Of a DNA stretch of 64,000 nucleotides, positions 17,303 through 26,164 are shown piece after piece. Source of the DNA: Pseudomonas mandelii (lineage in GTDB: Bacteria > Pseudomonadota > Gammaproteobacteria > Pseudomonadales > Pseudomonadaceae). The stretch covers positions 1 to 64,000 of the forward strand of contig NZ_JAMYDU010000007.1 in assembly GCF_024138395.1 (NCBI RefSeq), in the 5' to 3' direction. The translations under genes were made by a program, and so were the position numbers. A model generated the notes under the pieces. That model made no database searches and was not told where the DNA came from. It was given only the letters and a program-made list of their open reading frames with translations. Each line of letters begins with the position of its first letter. The first letter of the stretch is position 1.

Positions 17303-17490
17303 ATGCGGCTCCTTTTGATGAGGTAGCTCTTTCAGTTTACGCCCGAATCGTGGACAACCCCCGACGCGAAGGATGATCGGCACCTCATTGCAATGCGTTC
17401 ACTGGCGACAAGTCGTTTCCTCAACTAGGATTTTTAGCGCACAGGACTTCGCCCACTGTGTTGTCGGGCGACTCATCAAAGGAGAGATAG

Positions 17491-17685
17491 ATGACATCTA
17501 CTCGTATTTCCGAGCAAACCTATCGTGGATGGTCCAACCCCATCTTGCTCGAGCTCAAGGAGAGAGAACATCAGCTAAGCCCTTCGGCACGCCAGGCTCT
17601 GCAAAATGTCCTGGTAGAGAGAAGGCTTCTTGACACTGGTAACCCAAACGGCAGCGATCGGCGCAAGTCTGATCCGGCCAGGTAA
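17491..17685 (+). CDS. Small hypothetical protein
   Basis: A 64-residue, charged protein (MTSTRISEQTYRGWSNPILL...) with a central helix rich in Glu, Arg and Leu, and no membrane or signal segment. AAGGAGAG precedes the ATG at a good distance, which is the main reason for calling it real. It is divergent from the small gene at 17302 and lies about 100 bases before a strong terminator. Function unknown. Confidence 0.6.
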   Translation: MTSTRISEQTYRGWSNPILLELKEREHQLSPSARQALQNVLVERRLLDTGNPNGSDRRKSDPAR

Positions 17686-17782
17686 GGGCACCCATAGCGT
17701 TAGTCCCCATCCATCCGCTCATCATCTCGCTGCTGGCGCTCCGCCGGCAGCGTGTTCGTAAAGCCACCACCAAACTCCAGAC

Positions 17783-17825
17783 AAAAAAAAGCCCAGGCAG
17801 CTGATGGACGCCTGGGCTTTAAAAA
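17783..17825. terminator. Bidirectional rho-independent terminator
   Basis: GCCCAGGC (17791-17798) pairs with GCCTGGGC (17810-17817) and is flanked by A8 on the left and TTTAAAAA on the right. It can end the + strand small gene at 17491 and transcripts coming from the right. The remaining gap, 17826-17950, is AT-rich with no gene seen. Confidence 0.85.
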
Positions 17826-17950
17826 TGCATAAACCGTGGTGGTGAACGCGGGGCAATATTAACCAATCGCGTGACTTGTAACAAGATATTCTGACTCACT
17901 GTCCGGTTACTAAATCTCCTAACCCTTTAAATATCCACACTATTTTTAAG

Positions 17951-18181
17951 TCATCTGCTGACTGTTCCGCTCCCAACACCATCGCTTGCAGCGGAAAAAG
18001 CCCCCCGTGCATCGCGCACCAGCTCACGCCATTCGGCGTTGTTGATGAGCCCGGCCCCTTCTATTTCATCCGCCGCCTTCAGCAGTTTGTCATAGTGTTC
18101 TTCACAATCCATCCCGGCCTCCGGTTCTCTCAAGAGCCGGTACCAGGCATCAAGGGCTGCCTTTTTTCGATCATCATTCAT
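17951..18181 (-). CDS. Small hypothetical protein
   Basis: A 76-residue acidic helical protein (MNDDRKKAALDAWYRLLREPE...). GGGAG seven bases upstream supports the ATG at 18181 over a TTG two codons earlier. The sequence has the look of small conserved Pseudomonas proteins without annotated function. A 13-bp tandem repeat lies about 60-120 bases upstream of the start. Confidence 0.65.
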   Translation of the reverse strand: MNDDRKKAALDAWYRLLREPEAGMDCEEHYDKLLKAADEIEGAGLINNAEWRELVRDARGAFSAASDGVGSGTVSR

Positions 18182-18240
18182 AGCCAAACTCCCATGGACT
18201 GTCAGCTCTTGGAAGTTGATTCAGGAATGACCGTTCCCCA

Positions 18241-18299
18241 GTTCCGACATATGGTTCCGACATATGGTTCCGACATATGGCTTCGACGTGTGGCTCCGA
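18241..18299. repeat. 13-bp tandem repeat, about 4.5 units
   Basis: Three identical copies of GTTCCGACATATG are followed by a diverged copy, GCTTCGACGTGTG, and a partial GCTCCGA. The array lies between two - strand genes, upstream of the 76-residue gene. Confidence 0.95.
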
Positions 18300-18317
18300 A
18301 TACGGCGGCTGCGGGCG

Positions 18318-18653
18318 TTACAAACAATCCCGGACTGCCTCGCGCAGCGCCCCTGACTTGGCCCACGGTGGCCCTTGGTAAAGCGATACCCGGCTGCCAT
18401 CCTTCGATTTCACGATGTCCAGAATTTCGTCAGCCGTGATGATGCTCGGTGCGGTGATGCGGTAGCCGTTGGAAATCGCCGATTGCGTCGATCCAGGAAT
18501 ATCCCGACGCCATAATGGCAGTACACACGCGGCATATTCCTTGGGCGCCTTCTCGCTGTACTTGCTGACATTGGGTTCGCCGGGCACCACGGACGCGGGT
18601 AATGAACAGCCCGCCAACACAGCCACCGTTATTCCCGCCATCAACCTGCGCAT
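18318..18653 (-). CDS. Small periplasmic lipoprotein, hypothetical
   Basis: A 111-residue protein with a lipoprotein signal peptide (MRRLMAGITVAVLAGC, lipobox VLAGC with the cysteine at 16). The mature part contains YAACVLPLWRRDIPGSTQSAISNGYRITAPS, a pattern seen in short Pseudomonas lipoproteins of unknown role. The serine at +2 after the cysteine is compatible with outer-membrane sorting. Neighbours are other small genes on the same strand, about 70 bases apart. Confidence 0.75.
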   Translation of the reverse strand: MRRLMAGITVAVLAGCSLPASVVPGEPNVSKYSEKAPKEYAACVLPLWRRDIPGSTQSAISNGYRITAPSIITADEILDIVKSKDGSRVSLYQGPPWAKSGALREAVRDCL

Positions 18654-18727
18654 GACACTTCCCCATTCTGAAAAACGGGAAATGTAGCCTGTCCTTGCGC
18701 AGACATCCAGCGGACTACCGACGATCT

Positions 18728-18970
18728 CTATAACGGGGCTTCGTCCTGCCCCGACCCGGCCCCCGAGTCGGGATCAGGGTCTGGATACGATCTCGCATTC
18801 AAGTACGCCAACCACCGCTCATACGCTTCATGCTGCCATTTAGTGATCCGCTCCCATTCCGGACCGCTCAGCTGATGCGCAGAGATCAGCTTCATCATCT
18901 CCGTGGTAGCCGCATCCAGATCAACGATCAGCTCATGCGCATGGTGCCGAAAATCATCGGTAGTCGTCAT
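18728..18970 (-). CDS. Small hypothetical protein
   Basis: An 80-residue soluble protein with two predicted helices (DFRHHAHELIVDLDAATTEMM and ERITKWQHEAYERWLAYL) and an acidic, Pro/Asp-rich tail. No family recognised. It lies about 100 bases downstream of rtcB on the same strand, so co-transcription is possible. Confidence 0.65.
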   Translation of the reverse strand: MTTTDDFRHHAHELIVDLDAATTEMMKLISAHQLSGPEWERITKWQHEAYERWLAYLNARSYPDPDPDSGAGSGQDEAPL

Positions 18971-19072
18971 TTTGAAGATGGCCTCGCCCCAGCGAATAAA
19001 TCACTACCTCAATACGACAGCAGAGCTGTTCACTCCGTTAATGTTCCCGACCAATGGATGCACCTCTCATCG

Positions 19073-20299
19073 CTATCCCTTCACACAGACCACCTGTCGC
19101 AAAGTGTGCAGCACTTCCACCAGATCACGCTGGGCGTACATGACTTTGTCGATGTCCTTGTAAGCCATCGGAATCTCATCGATGACCGCCGCATCCTTGC
19201 GGCACTCCACATGAGCGGTCGCGCGAATCTGGTCCGCGACAGTGAAGGTATTTTTGGCTTTGGTGCGGCTCATGGTCCGACCGGCACCGTGGCTGCAGGA
19301 ACAGAACGATTGCTCGTTGCCGAGACCTCGAACGATGAAACTTTTGGCACCCATGGAGCCGGGAATAATCCCCAGTTCGCCCTTCTGGGCCGATACCGCG
19401 CCCTTGCGGGTGACCAGGATGTCTTCCCCGAAGTGCCGCTCTTTCTGCACGTAATTGTGGTGACAGTTCACAGCCTCCAGCGCGACCTCGAAGGGTTTGC
19501 GGATCACTTGCCGCGCTGCCTGAATCACCGCCTGCATCATCAATGCCCGGTTCTGCCGAGCGAAGTCCTGAGCCCAGCCCACCGCTTCGACGTAATCATC
19601 GAAATGCCGGCTACCTTCCTTGAAATAAGCCAGATCACGGTCCGGCAGATTGGCGATGTGCTCGCGCATGTCCGCCTGGGCCAATTGAATGAACAGGGTC
19701 CCGATGGCATTGCCAACGCCACGAGAACCGCTGTGCAGCATGAACCAGACGCGATCGGCCTCGTCCAGGCAGACCTCGATGAAGTGATTACCGGTACCGA
19801 GGGTGCCCAGGTGCTGACGGTTGTTGGTGCTGGCCAGTTTAAGGTATTTGTCGGTGATCGCCTTGAACCGCGAGCTCAGCGCCGCCCAGGCTTGATCGGC
19901 CTGGTGTGGAACGTGGTTCCAGGCACCTTCGTCGCGTCGGCCTCGACTTAATGTGCGGCCATGGGGCACGGCCTTTTCGATGGCGCTGCGCAGGCCGTGC
20001 AGGTTGTCTGGCAAGTCGTCGGCGGTCAGTGAAGTGCGCGCGGCAATCATGCCGCAGCCGATGTCCACTCCCACGGCCGCCGGAATGATCGCGCCCACGG
20101 TGGGGATCACACTGCCGATGGTGGACCCTTTGCCCAGATGCACATCCGGCATGACCGCTAGGTGTCTGAAGATGAACGGCATCTTCGCGATATTGATCAA
20201 TTGCTGCCGGGCTTCGCTTTCAACCGGCACACCCTCGGTCCAGAGTTTGATCGGCTTGCCGTTGGCGACTTCCAGCAGTTGGTAGACAGGCTGTTGCAT
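19073..20299 (-). CDS. rtcB: RNA-splicing ligase RtcB
   Basis: A 408-residue Mn2+- and GTP-dependent RNA ligase that joins 2',3'-cyclic phosphate (or 3'-phosphate) ends to 5'-OH ends, the same length as the E. coli enzyme. VDIGCGM holds the metal-binding Cys region, GTGNHFIEV and the H-containing NCHHNYVQKE segment follow, and HGAGRTMSR carries the histidine that is guanylylated. The open frame could start 70 codons earlier, but MQQPVYQLLEVANGKPIKLW is the family start, with GAGAG upstream. Neither rtcA nor the sigma-54 activator rtcR is adjacent, unlike in E. coli. Confidence 0.96.
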   Translation of the reverse strand: MQQPVYQLLEVANGKPIKLWTEGVPVESEARQQLINIAKMPFIFRHLAVMPDVHLGKGSTIGSVIPTVGAIIPAAVGVDIGCGMIAARTSLTADDLPDNLHGLRSAIEKAVPHGRTLSRGRRDEGAWNHVPHQADQAWAALSSRFKAITDKYLKLASTNNRQHLGTLGTGNHFIEVCLDEADRVWFMLHSGSRGVGNAIGTLFIQLAQADMREHIANLPDRDLAYFKEGSRHFDDYVEAVGWAQDFARQNRALMMQAVIQAARQVIRKPFEVALEAVNCHHNYVQKERHFGEDILVTRKGAVSAQKGELGIIPGSMGAKSFIVRGLGNEQSFCSCSHGAGRTMSRTKAKNTFTVADQIRATAHVECRKDAAVIDEIPMAYKDIDKVMYAQRDLVEVLHTLRQVVCVKG

Positions 20300-20390
20300 G
20301 ATTTCGACTCTCTTGCGATCAGACGAACATAACGCTCCATGCAGGTAAATGGGACTACTATTTCGTAGCGGGGAATTGCAGGAGGTCATC

Positions 20391-20630
20391 ATGTGGCTTA
20401 ACGAATATGAACAGCAACTTCGGCGCGACCTGCAAGGTGTAGCTTCGGACCTGAGGTGGTCGGCGGTAGAACTTTTGCGCATCGCAGAGCAGTTGCGCCT
20501 GGCTGGCAATGATGTGGACGCAGAGGCAACGCTAAGACTGTGCGCCTTGTTCCAGGGCGATGAAGAACGATTGGCGGGCTATGCCGAGGAAGTGAAGGCA
20601 AAAGCCATCAGTCGAACGAAAGCTCACTAG
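20391..20630 (+). CDS. Small helical hypothetical protein
   Basis: A 79-residue, all-helical soluble protein (MWLNEYEQQLRRDLQGVASD...). It is divergent from rtcB across a 91-base gap, with a strong GCAGGAGGT ribosome site. The heptad-like Leu spacing suggests a coiled coil or helical hairpin. No family recognised. It stops 11 bases before osmE, so the two may be one transcript. Confidence 0.7.
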   Translation: MWLNEYEQQLRRDLQGVASDLRWSAVELLRIAEQLRLAGNDVDAEATLRLCALFQGDEERLAGYAEEVKAKAISRTKAH

Positions 20631-20641
20631 AGAACGCTGTC

Positions 20642-21004
20642 ATGAACAAGCCTCTATGCGCGCTGATCGCCGTGCTGGCGGCGTCAGGTGGCTGCAGCAC
20701 GGAATCATACGTTTATCGCGACCAACCGCTGGTCGCCAAGGTCGAGACCGGCATGAGCAAGGAACAGGTCCAGCAGATTGGCGGCCAGCCTTTATCGATA
20801 ACACAGCGCACGGTGGAACCTGGTACCTGCTTTGACTACAAGCTGACCCAGGCCGGCCATCAGCAGCCTTACAACGTCAGTTTCGACCGCCAGGGCAAGG
20901 TCGATCACAAAAGCTTCATGACCTGCGCACAATGGAGTCGTGCCCAACAAAAAGCCAGAGAGTATTCCCCCTCCACGGGCGGGATGGGCGGAGGCGGGTA
21001 TTGA
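20642..21004 (+). CDS. osmE: OsmE-like lipoprotein (SmpA/OmlA domain)
   Basis: A 120-residue lipoprotein with signal MNKPLCALIAVLAASGGC and the acylated cysteine at 18. The mature part has the BamE-like segment VETGMSKEQVQQIGGQP and a C-terminal GGMGGGGY tail, matching the osmotically inducible lipoprotein OsmE. Members sit in the outer membrane and are induced by osmotic stress through RpoS in E. coli; the same control here is an assumption. Confidence 0.85.
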   Translation: MNKPLCALIAVLAASGGCSTESYVYRDQPLVAKVETGMSKEQVQQIGGQPLSITQRTVEPGTCFDYKLTQAGHQQPYNVSFDRQGKVDHKSFMTCAQWSRAQQKAREYSPSTGGMGGGGY

Positions 21005-21010
21005 TCCCAT

Positions 21011-21162
21011 GTAGCAGCTATCGAGCCTGCGCGGCTGCGAGGCTGCGTTCGGCTGCGAAGCAGTCGTGAACCTGCATACAAGGTCTGACTGAAACACTGC
21101 GCCGCCTGAACTCACGATCGCTTCGCGGCCGAATGCAGGCTCGCGGGCTCGGCAGCTGCTAC
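21011..21162. repeat. Imperfect long palindrome of the GTAGCAGCTGTCGAGCC family
   Basis: GTAGCAGCTATCGAGCCTGCG...GGCTGCGTTCGGC is mirrored by GCCGAATGCAGGCTCGCGGGCTCGGCAGCTGCTAC. A cleaner copy is at 26007-26144 and a left half is at 30714. It fills most of the gap after osmE. Confidence 0.75.
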
Positions 21163-21192
21163 AACGCCCCGGCGTACCGGGGCTTCAGCGCA

Positions 21193-21396
21193 CTATTTGT
21201 CTGATTTGTGACTGCGCGACGTTTTACCCGACCGGGCTCTGTAGCCGGGAAGCGAAGCCGCATAAGCCAGTGCCTCCTCTCTGCTGCCAAAGGCACCAAG
21301 CCGATCACCTTTGGTGCAAACCCGCCAGGGGCCATTGTTCACACTGAGTACGTCATAGCCGTTCATGTGCATTTTGTTCAGCATCGGAACGCTCAT
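21193..21396 (-). CDS. DUF2188-like small protein
   Basis: A 67-residue protein. The core GYDVLSVNNGPWRVCTKGDRLGAFGSREEALAYAASL has the W-R-V...A-x-x-A-x-x-A pattern of DUF2188 proteins. It is followed by a basic Ser/Lys tail. GGAGGT six bases before the ATG supports this start over a 35-codon extension. Function of the family is unknown. Confidence 0.7.
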   Translation of the reverse strand: MSVPMLNKMHMNGYDVLSVNNGPWRVCTKGDRLGAFGSREEALAYAASLPGYRARSGKTSRSHKSDK

Positions 21397-21617
21397 AGTC
21401 ACCTCCATTCGGCAGTGATAGTTCTGGATCGACTTCATTACCTTACACCCGACCTTTACTGAAATGCCAACCAGACGTCGCGTCAGGATTCCGCCATTCA
21501 AATCGCACTTTCAGCGAGCGTATCGACTCCAACCCTTGAAGCAGACACTTCAATGGACTTCAGTCTGAATATTGCATTTTTATGACTGTTTTGTGACAGG
21601 CAGCAGTCGAGTAATCC

Positions 21618-21980
21618 ATGAAAGTACGTGCAACAGTCATTTGCGAGCAGGATCGGCATATCCTCCTGGTGCGCAAGCCCAAGTCTCGCTGGACCTTGCC
21701 CGGCGGAAAAGTAGAGCCCGGCGAAACCGCTGCGGGCGCGGCCTTGCGAGAGCTTTACGAAGAAACAGGACTTGGGGTCGACGGCCTGCTGTACCTCATG
21801 GAGCTGGAGACAACCAGCACCCGGCATCATGTATACGAGGCGTCGGTCGTAAGCCTGGCAGTGGCTCGGCCACAGAATGAAATCTTCGACTGCATCTGGT
21901 ATCCGTTGGACGCCGTCCACAACCTGAATATAAGCGACGCCACGCTCAGAATCGTCAAAGCGTTCCAGCGCCGCTTGTAG
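21618..21980 (+). CDS. NUDIX hydrolase
   Basis: A 120-residue pyrophosphohydrolase with an intact NUDIX box: [17 protein letters not shown] followed by YEETGL (G-x5-E-x7-REx2EE-x-G). It removes the diphosphate linkage of a nucleoside diphosphate derivative, probably in the cytosol. Substrate cannot be predicted from the box. It is convergent with benD and not part of that operon. Confidence 0.9.
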   Translation: MKVRATVICEQDRHILLVRKPKSRWTLPGGKVEPGETAAGAALRELYEETGLGVDGLLYLMELETTSTRHHVYEASVVSLAVARPQNEIFDCIWYPLDAVHNLNISDATLRIVKAFQRRL

Positions 21981-22024
21981 GTCACCGGTATTCAGGCTTT
22001 AGCCGACGTCACCTAGCGAGCTAC

Positions 22025-22798
22025 TCAGCCCAAGTCACCACCACCGACCGGCATGACCATGCCGGTGATGTAGGAGGCTTCATCGCTGGCCAGAAACAGA
22101 ATAGCGCTTGCCTGTTCATCCAGCGTGCCGTAGCGCTTCATCAAACTGCTGTCGAGGGTCTGGTCGACAACTTGTTGATACCAGAGCTTTTCCTCGGCGC
22201 TTTGTTGCGCGGTGTTGCGCGGGATCAGTCGTGGCGGCGCTTCGGTGCCACCGGGGGCGGTCGCGTTGACCCGCACGCCACGACCGGCCGTTTCGAACGC
22301 CAGACAAGCGGTCAGCGCATTGACCCCGCCCTTCGCCGCACCGTACGGCACGCGATTGATGCTACGGGTCGCGATGGATGAAACGTTGACGATGGCGCCG
22401 CTGCCTTGTTCGAGCATGAACGGCAGCGCGGCGTGGCAACACCACAGTGTCGGGAACAACGAACGGCGGACTTCGGCCTCGATCTGCGCCTCTTCATAGT
22501 GCTCGAAAGGCTTGGCCCAGATCGTGCCACCAACGTTGTTGACCAGCACATCGAGGCGATCAAAACGTTCGACAGCGGTGCGCATCACCCGGCTGCATTC
22601 GCTGTATTGCTCAAGGTCGGCGGTCATAGCGAGTACCTGACTGGTTGCCGCCAGTTGCTGCTGCACGTCGAACACCAGATCGGAGCGGTCGACCAGAATC
22701 AACCGCGCACCTTCGGCGGCCATGCGTTCAGCCACGCGCCGGCCGATGCCTTGGGCGGCACCGGTAATCAGCGCGACTTTTTCGTGGAATCTGTTCAT
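22025..22798 (-). CDS. benD: cis-1,2-dihydroxycyclohexa-3,5-diene-1-carboxylate dehydrogenase
   Basis: A 257-residue short-chain dehydrogenase that oxidises the benzoate cis-diol to catechol with NAD+ and releases CO2. GAAQGIG (13-19) binds the cofactor; the catalytic set is Ser140/141, Tyr152 and Lys156 (YGAAKGG). It is the last gene of benABCD, separated from benC by 213 bases that hold a REP element, so its expression may be lower than benABC. Confidence 0.95.
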   Translation of the reverse strand: MNRFHEKVALITGAAQGIGRRVAERMAAEGARLILVDRSDLVFDVQQQLAATSQVLAMTADLEQYSECSRVMRTAVERFDRLDVLVNNVGGTIWAKPFEHYEEAQIEAEVRRSLFPTLWCCHAALPFMLEQGSGAIVNVSSIATRSINRVPYGAAKGGVNALTACLAFETAGRGVRVNATAPGGTEAPPRLIPRNTAQQSAEEKLWYQQVVDQTLDSSLMKRYGTLDEQASAILFLASDEASYITGMVMPVGGGDLG

Positions 22799-22888
22799 GT
22801 GTACCTCGTGGGGATGGCCGGTCAGTTAGTCCTGTGGAAGCGAACCAGTGTGGCGAGAAGCCCAATGCCGGTTAGTTAAGATGCAGAA

Positions 22889-22982
22889 CCTGTGGGAGCG
22901 AGGCTTGCCCGCGAAGAACGATTACGCGTAATACCTGAAAACCGCGGTGCATTCTTCGCGGGCAAGCCTCGCTCCCACAGGA
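22889..22982. repeat. REP palindrome inside the ben operon
   Basis: CCTGTGGGAGCGAGGCTTGCCCGCGAAGAA is mirrored perfectly by TTCTTCGCGGGCAAGCCTCGCTCCCACAGG at 22951-22982. It lies between benC and benD and can form a very stable hairpin in the operon mRNA. Confidence 0.9.
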
Positions 22983-23011
22983 TTTTCATCGCTCAAATCC
23001 CCCGGCCCGGC

Positions 23012-24025
23012 TCAAGCCGCGCTGGCGGCAAATTTCTCGTAGTAGAAGTTCACCGGCGCAATGCCTTGTTCGCGGATGTACTGGCTGACTGCCTCGACCA
23101 TCGGCGGCGGGCCGCACAGGTAGACGTCGATGTCGCCATCGTTCAAATGCCGTGGCTCGATGTGTTGGGTCACGTAACCCTTGAGCGGGTGCCGGCTGTC
23201 GGGATTGGCCACGCAGGCGCTGAAGCTGAAGTTCGTAATGCGCGCGGCGAAGGCCTCAAGTCGATCGAGTTCCACCAGGTCGAAATCGTTGGTCACGCCG
23301 TAGATCAAATGCAGCGGATGTTCGCTGCCCTGCTCGGCGATTCTCTCCAGCATCGCCGTAAACGGTGCCAGACCGGTGCCACCGGCCAGCAGCAATAACG
23401 GACGGCGGATGTCGCGCAAATAGAAGCTGCCCAACGGCCCGGCCAGGCTCATGCTGTCGCCGGCCTTGGCCATGCCGGTCAGGAAACTGCTCATCAAGCC
23501 GCCGGGCACGTTGCGAATCAGAAAACTCACCTCGCCGTCACGCTGCAACGAGCTGAATGAGTAAGCGCGGGTCTGCTCGCTGCCGGGAACCCCGAGGTTC
23601 ACATACTGACCCGGCAGAAACGCCAGTTTGCTCAAGGCTTCGCCCTTGATCGACAGCGCGATGGTGCTGTCGGACAACTGCCGCACGGCGCTGATAGTCG
23701 CGTCATAACTGGCCTGACGGGTGCGGCAGACATCCGATGAAACCGGCACCCGCACTACGCAATCGCTCTGCGCGCGCATCTGGCAAGTCAGGACAAAACC
23801 CTGTTGCGCTTCATCGGCGCTGAGGGCGTCTTCGATGTAGTCCTCGCCCAAGTCGTAGCGGCCGGCCTCGGCGAAGCACTTGCAGGTTCCGCAAGCGCCG
23901 TCGCGGCAGTCCAGGGGAATATTGATGCCCTGGCGATACGCGGCATCGGCCACGGTTTCCCCGGCATTGGCGTCGATGAATCGGGTGACGCCGTCTTCAA
24001 AATTGAACGCAATGGAATGAGTCAT
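23012..24025 (-). CDS. benC: Benzoate 1,2-dioxygenase electron transfer component
   Basis: A 337-residue NADH reductase that passes electrons to the oxygenase BenAB. The N-terminal plant-type [2Fe-2S] ferredoxin has C40-x4-C45-x2-C48 and C81. An FAD/NADH ferredoxin-reductase half follows with RAYSFSS and GGTGLAPFTAMLERI. The start at 24025 (MTHSIAFNFEDG) is chosen from family comparison; the open frame extends 10 codons further upstream. It starts 10 bases after benB. Confidence 0.96.
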   Translation of the reverse strand: MTHSIAFNFEDGVTRFIDANAGETVADAAYRQGINIPLDCRDGACGTCKCFAEAGRYDLGEDYIEDALSADEAQQGFVLTCQMRAQSDCVVRVPVSSDVCRTRQASYDATISAVRQLSDSTIALSIKGEALSKLAFLPGQYVNLGVPGSEQTRAYSFSSLQRDGEVSFLIRNVPGGLMSSFLTGMAKAGDSMSLAGPLGSFYLRDIRRPLLLLAGGTGLAPFTAMLERIAEQGSEHPLHLIYGVTNDFDLVELDRLEAFAARITNFSFSACVANPDSRHPLKGYVTQHIEPRHLNDGDIDVYLCGPPPMVEAVSQYIREQGIAPVNFYYEKFAASAA

Positions 24026-24035
24026 GACCGCCGCC

Positions 24036-24524
24036 TCAGAGGTGGTAAACATCAATGACCTGGCGAACGTAGTCGTTCTTCAGGATCACTTTCTTGGCCA
24101 GGATCAGCGGGTTTTCACCGCGCACATCCAGGGTGTAGAAACTGCTGCCGAAATAGCTGTCGACGGTCTTGTAGCGAAAGCTCAGGGTATGCCAGTTGAA
24201 GCGCACCTTGCACAGCCCGTCGGCCTGTTCGATCAGCTCGATATTGCTAAGGTTGTGCGAGGTGCGGGTGTCCGGGACGCTGGCGCTGGAACGCTCGGTC
24301 TTGATGCGGAAGATGCGGTCTTCCAGGCCCGTGCGGTTGCCGTACCAGATCAGTGAAATTTCCCGCTGCGGGTCTTCCGTCAGCTCGTCGTTGTCGTCCC
24401 AGGACGGCATCCAGAATGTGGCGTTCGGTGCATACAACTCCAGCCAGTCGTCCCATTGCTTGTCATCGAGGTAGCGCGCTTCGCGGTAAAGAAAGTCGCG
24501 CACGGCTTCATAAGTAATGGTCAT
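24036..24524 (-). CDS. benB: Benzoate 1,2-dioxygenase small subunit
   Basis: A 162-residue beta subunit of the alpha3-beta3 ring-hydroxylating oxygenase, with the curved-sheet SnoaL-like fold typical of this class and no catalytic metal site. Its start overlaps the benA stop by four bases (ATGA), supporting equimolar synthesis with the large subunit. Length matches known BenB. Confidence 0.96.
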   Translation of the reverse strand: MTITYEAVRDFLYREARYLDDKQWDDWLELYAPNATFWMPSWDDNDELTEDPQREISLIWYGNRTGLEDRIFRIKTERSSASVPDTRTSHNLSNIELIEQADGLCKVRFNWHTLSFRYKTVDSYFGSSFYTLDVRGENPLILAKKVILKNDYVRQVIDVYHL

Positions 24525-25885
24525 TGCACGGCCTCCACGGCAATCAGTCCGGACTGTTCAGCGGCCAATGCCTTGAGCATCGTCTGCTGCCAGTATTTGT
24601 GTTGCAGCACGAACAGGCCTTCGTCTTCGGTACGCACGCCGCTGAGCAGCGGATGCAGGTCGATTTCCTTGGCCGCGTCATCGGCGCCTTCCACCCAGTG
24701 CTCGGCGCCACGGGACATGTCGTTCCACGCGGTGACGCTGCCCTGATAACCCGTCTGGCAGGAGCGAAACTCTTCCAGATCATCCGGGGTGGCCATGCCG
24801 CTAACGTTGAAGAAATCCTCGTACTGCCGAATCCGGCTCGAACGGGCGTGGTCGCTTTCGCCTTTGGGAGCGATGCAGTAAATGGTGATTTCGGTGCGGT
24901 TGACCGAGATCGGCCGGGCGATTCGAATCTGCGAGCTGAACTGGTCCATCAGGTATACGTTCGGGTACAGGCACAGGTTGCGCGAGTTCTCGATCATCCA
25001 GTCGGCGCGAGCCTGGCCGAAGTCCCGTGCCAACTCGTCGCGACGCTCGTACAGCGGACGGTCCTCGGGGTTGGACCAACGGGTCCAGAGCAGCATGTGG
25101 CCCTTGTCGAAGGAGTAGAAACCACCGCCCTGCTTGGCCCAAGTGCCGGCGCTCATGGTCGGATTGCAGTCGCCGACTTCGCGTTGCTTGCGCTGGTTCT
25201 GGGTCGCCGCGTAGTTCCAGTGCACCGAGCTGACGTGATAACCGTCGGCACCGTTTTCGGCGGTGAGTTTCCAGTTGCCTTCGTAGATGTAGCTGGAGGA
25301 ACCGCGCAGCACTTCCAGGCCATCGGCGGATTGATCGACGATCATGTCGATGATCTTCGCCGACTCGCCCAGGTGCTCTACCAACGGCACCACGTCGGCC
25401 TTGAGGCTACCGAACAGGAAACCGCGATAGGATTCGAAACGCGCGACCTTGGTCAGGTCGTGGGAGCCTTCGCAATTGAAGCTCGCCGGATAGCCGGCCG
25501 CTGCCGGGTCCTTGACCTTGAGCAGCTTGCCGGAGTTGTTGAAGGTCCAGCCGTGGAAGGGACAGGTGTACGAACTCTTGTTGCCGGTCTTGTGCCGGCA
25601 GAGCATCGCGCCACGGTGGCTGCATGCATTGATGAAGGCGTTCAATTCACCGTCCTTGTTGCGCGCGATGAAGATCGACTGACGCCCCATGGTGGTGGTG
25701 TAGAAATCGTTGTTGTTGGGGATCTGGCTTTCGTGGGCGAGGTACAGCCAATTGCCTTCGAAAATGTGTTCCATCTCGAGGTCGAACAGTCGCGGATCGG
25801 TGAACATCTCGCGCTTGCAGCGATAAATGCCCTGCTCAGGGTCTTCTTCGAGCAGGGAGTGAAGGTATTCAGGTCGCAGGGTCAT
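24521..25885 (-). CDS. benA: Benzoate 1,2-dioxygenase large subunit
   Basis: A 454-residue Rieske oxygenase subunit that adds both atoms of O2 to benzoate, giving the cis-diol. Rieske ligands are C88-x-H90 and C108-x2-H111. The mononuclear iron site is in [13 protein letters not shown]. The start at 25885 ([12 protein letters not shown]) has GGAGGCGG upstream; an ATG five codons earlier (MEAAAM) overlaps that site and is less likely. It is first of benABCD, preceded by two BenR-type boxes. Confidence 0.97.
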   Translation of the reverse strand: MTLRPEYLHSLLEEDPEQGIYRCKREMFTDPRLFDLEMEHIFEGNWLYLAHESQIPNNNDFYTTTMGRQSIFIARNKDGELNAFINACSHRGAMLCRHKTGNKSSYTCPFHGWTFNNSGKLLKVKDPAAAGYPASFNCEGSHDLTKVARFESYRGFLFGSLKADVVPLVEHLGESAKIIDMIVDQSADGLEVLRGSSSYIYEGNWKLTAENGADGYHVSSVHWNYAATQNQRKQREVGDCNPTMSAGTWAKQGGGFYSFDKGHMLLWTRWSNPEDRPLYERRDELARDFGQARADWMIENSRNLCLYPNVYLMDQFSSQIRIARPISVNRTEITIYCIAPKGESDHARSSRIRQYEDFFNVSGMATPDDLEEFRSCQTGYQGSVTAWNDMSRGAEHWVEGADDAAKEIDLHPLLSGVRTEDEGLFVLQHKYWQQTMLKALAAEQSGLIAVEAVQ

Positions 25886-25948
25886 GGCCGCCGCCTCCAT
25901 TGTTTTTATTCAGGCAGGGCCATGCTAGGACGAGGGGATGGGGCGGAC

Positions 25949-25984
25949 TATCCGCGGGGTGCAGACCTGTATCCGTTTTGTGCA
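25949..25984 (-). promoter_or_regulatory. Two BenR/XylS-type activator boxes upstream of benA
   Basis: On the - strand TGCACAAAACGGATA and TGCACCCCGCGGATA both match TGCA-N6-GGNTA exactly, and their starts are 21 bases apart (two helical turns). They lie 64-99 bases upstream of the benA start. This is the arrangement known for BenR and XylS on Pb and Pm promoters. Confidence 0.9.
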
Positions 25985-26006
25985 ACGGTTAATACGCACG
26001 TTCACG

Positions 26007-26144
26007 TAGCAGCTGTCGAGCCTGCGAGGCTGCGTTCGAGTGCGTAGCGCTCGCTAAGGAACAATGCGGTCTGCCTGACATACCGTGCGAGTCATTTTGC
26101 GAGCGCTACGCACTCGAACGCAGCCTCGCAGGCTCGACAGCTGC
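26007..26144. repeat. Long palindrome between benA promoter and benR
   Basis: TAGCAGCTGTCGAGCCTGCG with AGGCTGCGTTCGAGTGCGTAGCGCTCGC is mirrored by GCGAGCGCTACGCACTCGAACG with CAGCCTCGCAGGCTCGACAGCTGC. Arms of about 48 bases are nearly perfect. It lies just beyond the benR stop and could serve as the benR terminator. Confidence 0.9.
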
Positions 26145-26164
26145 CACAGGTGCTTTGCGGTGTT

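Noticed and set aside
18241..18299. CRISPR array
   Set aside because: Units are contiguous 13-mers with no spacers.
24524..26047. 507-codon open frame opposite benA
   Set aside because: It lies on the reverse of a Rieske oxygenase gene and contains no recognisable domain.
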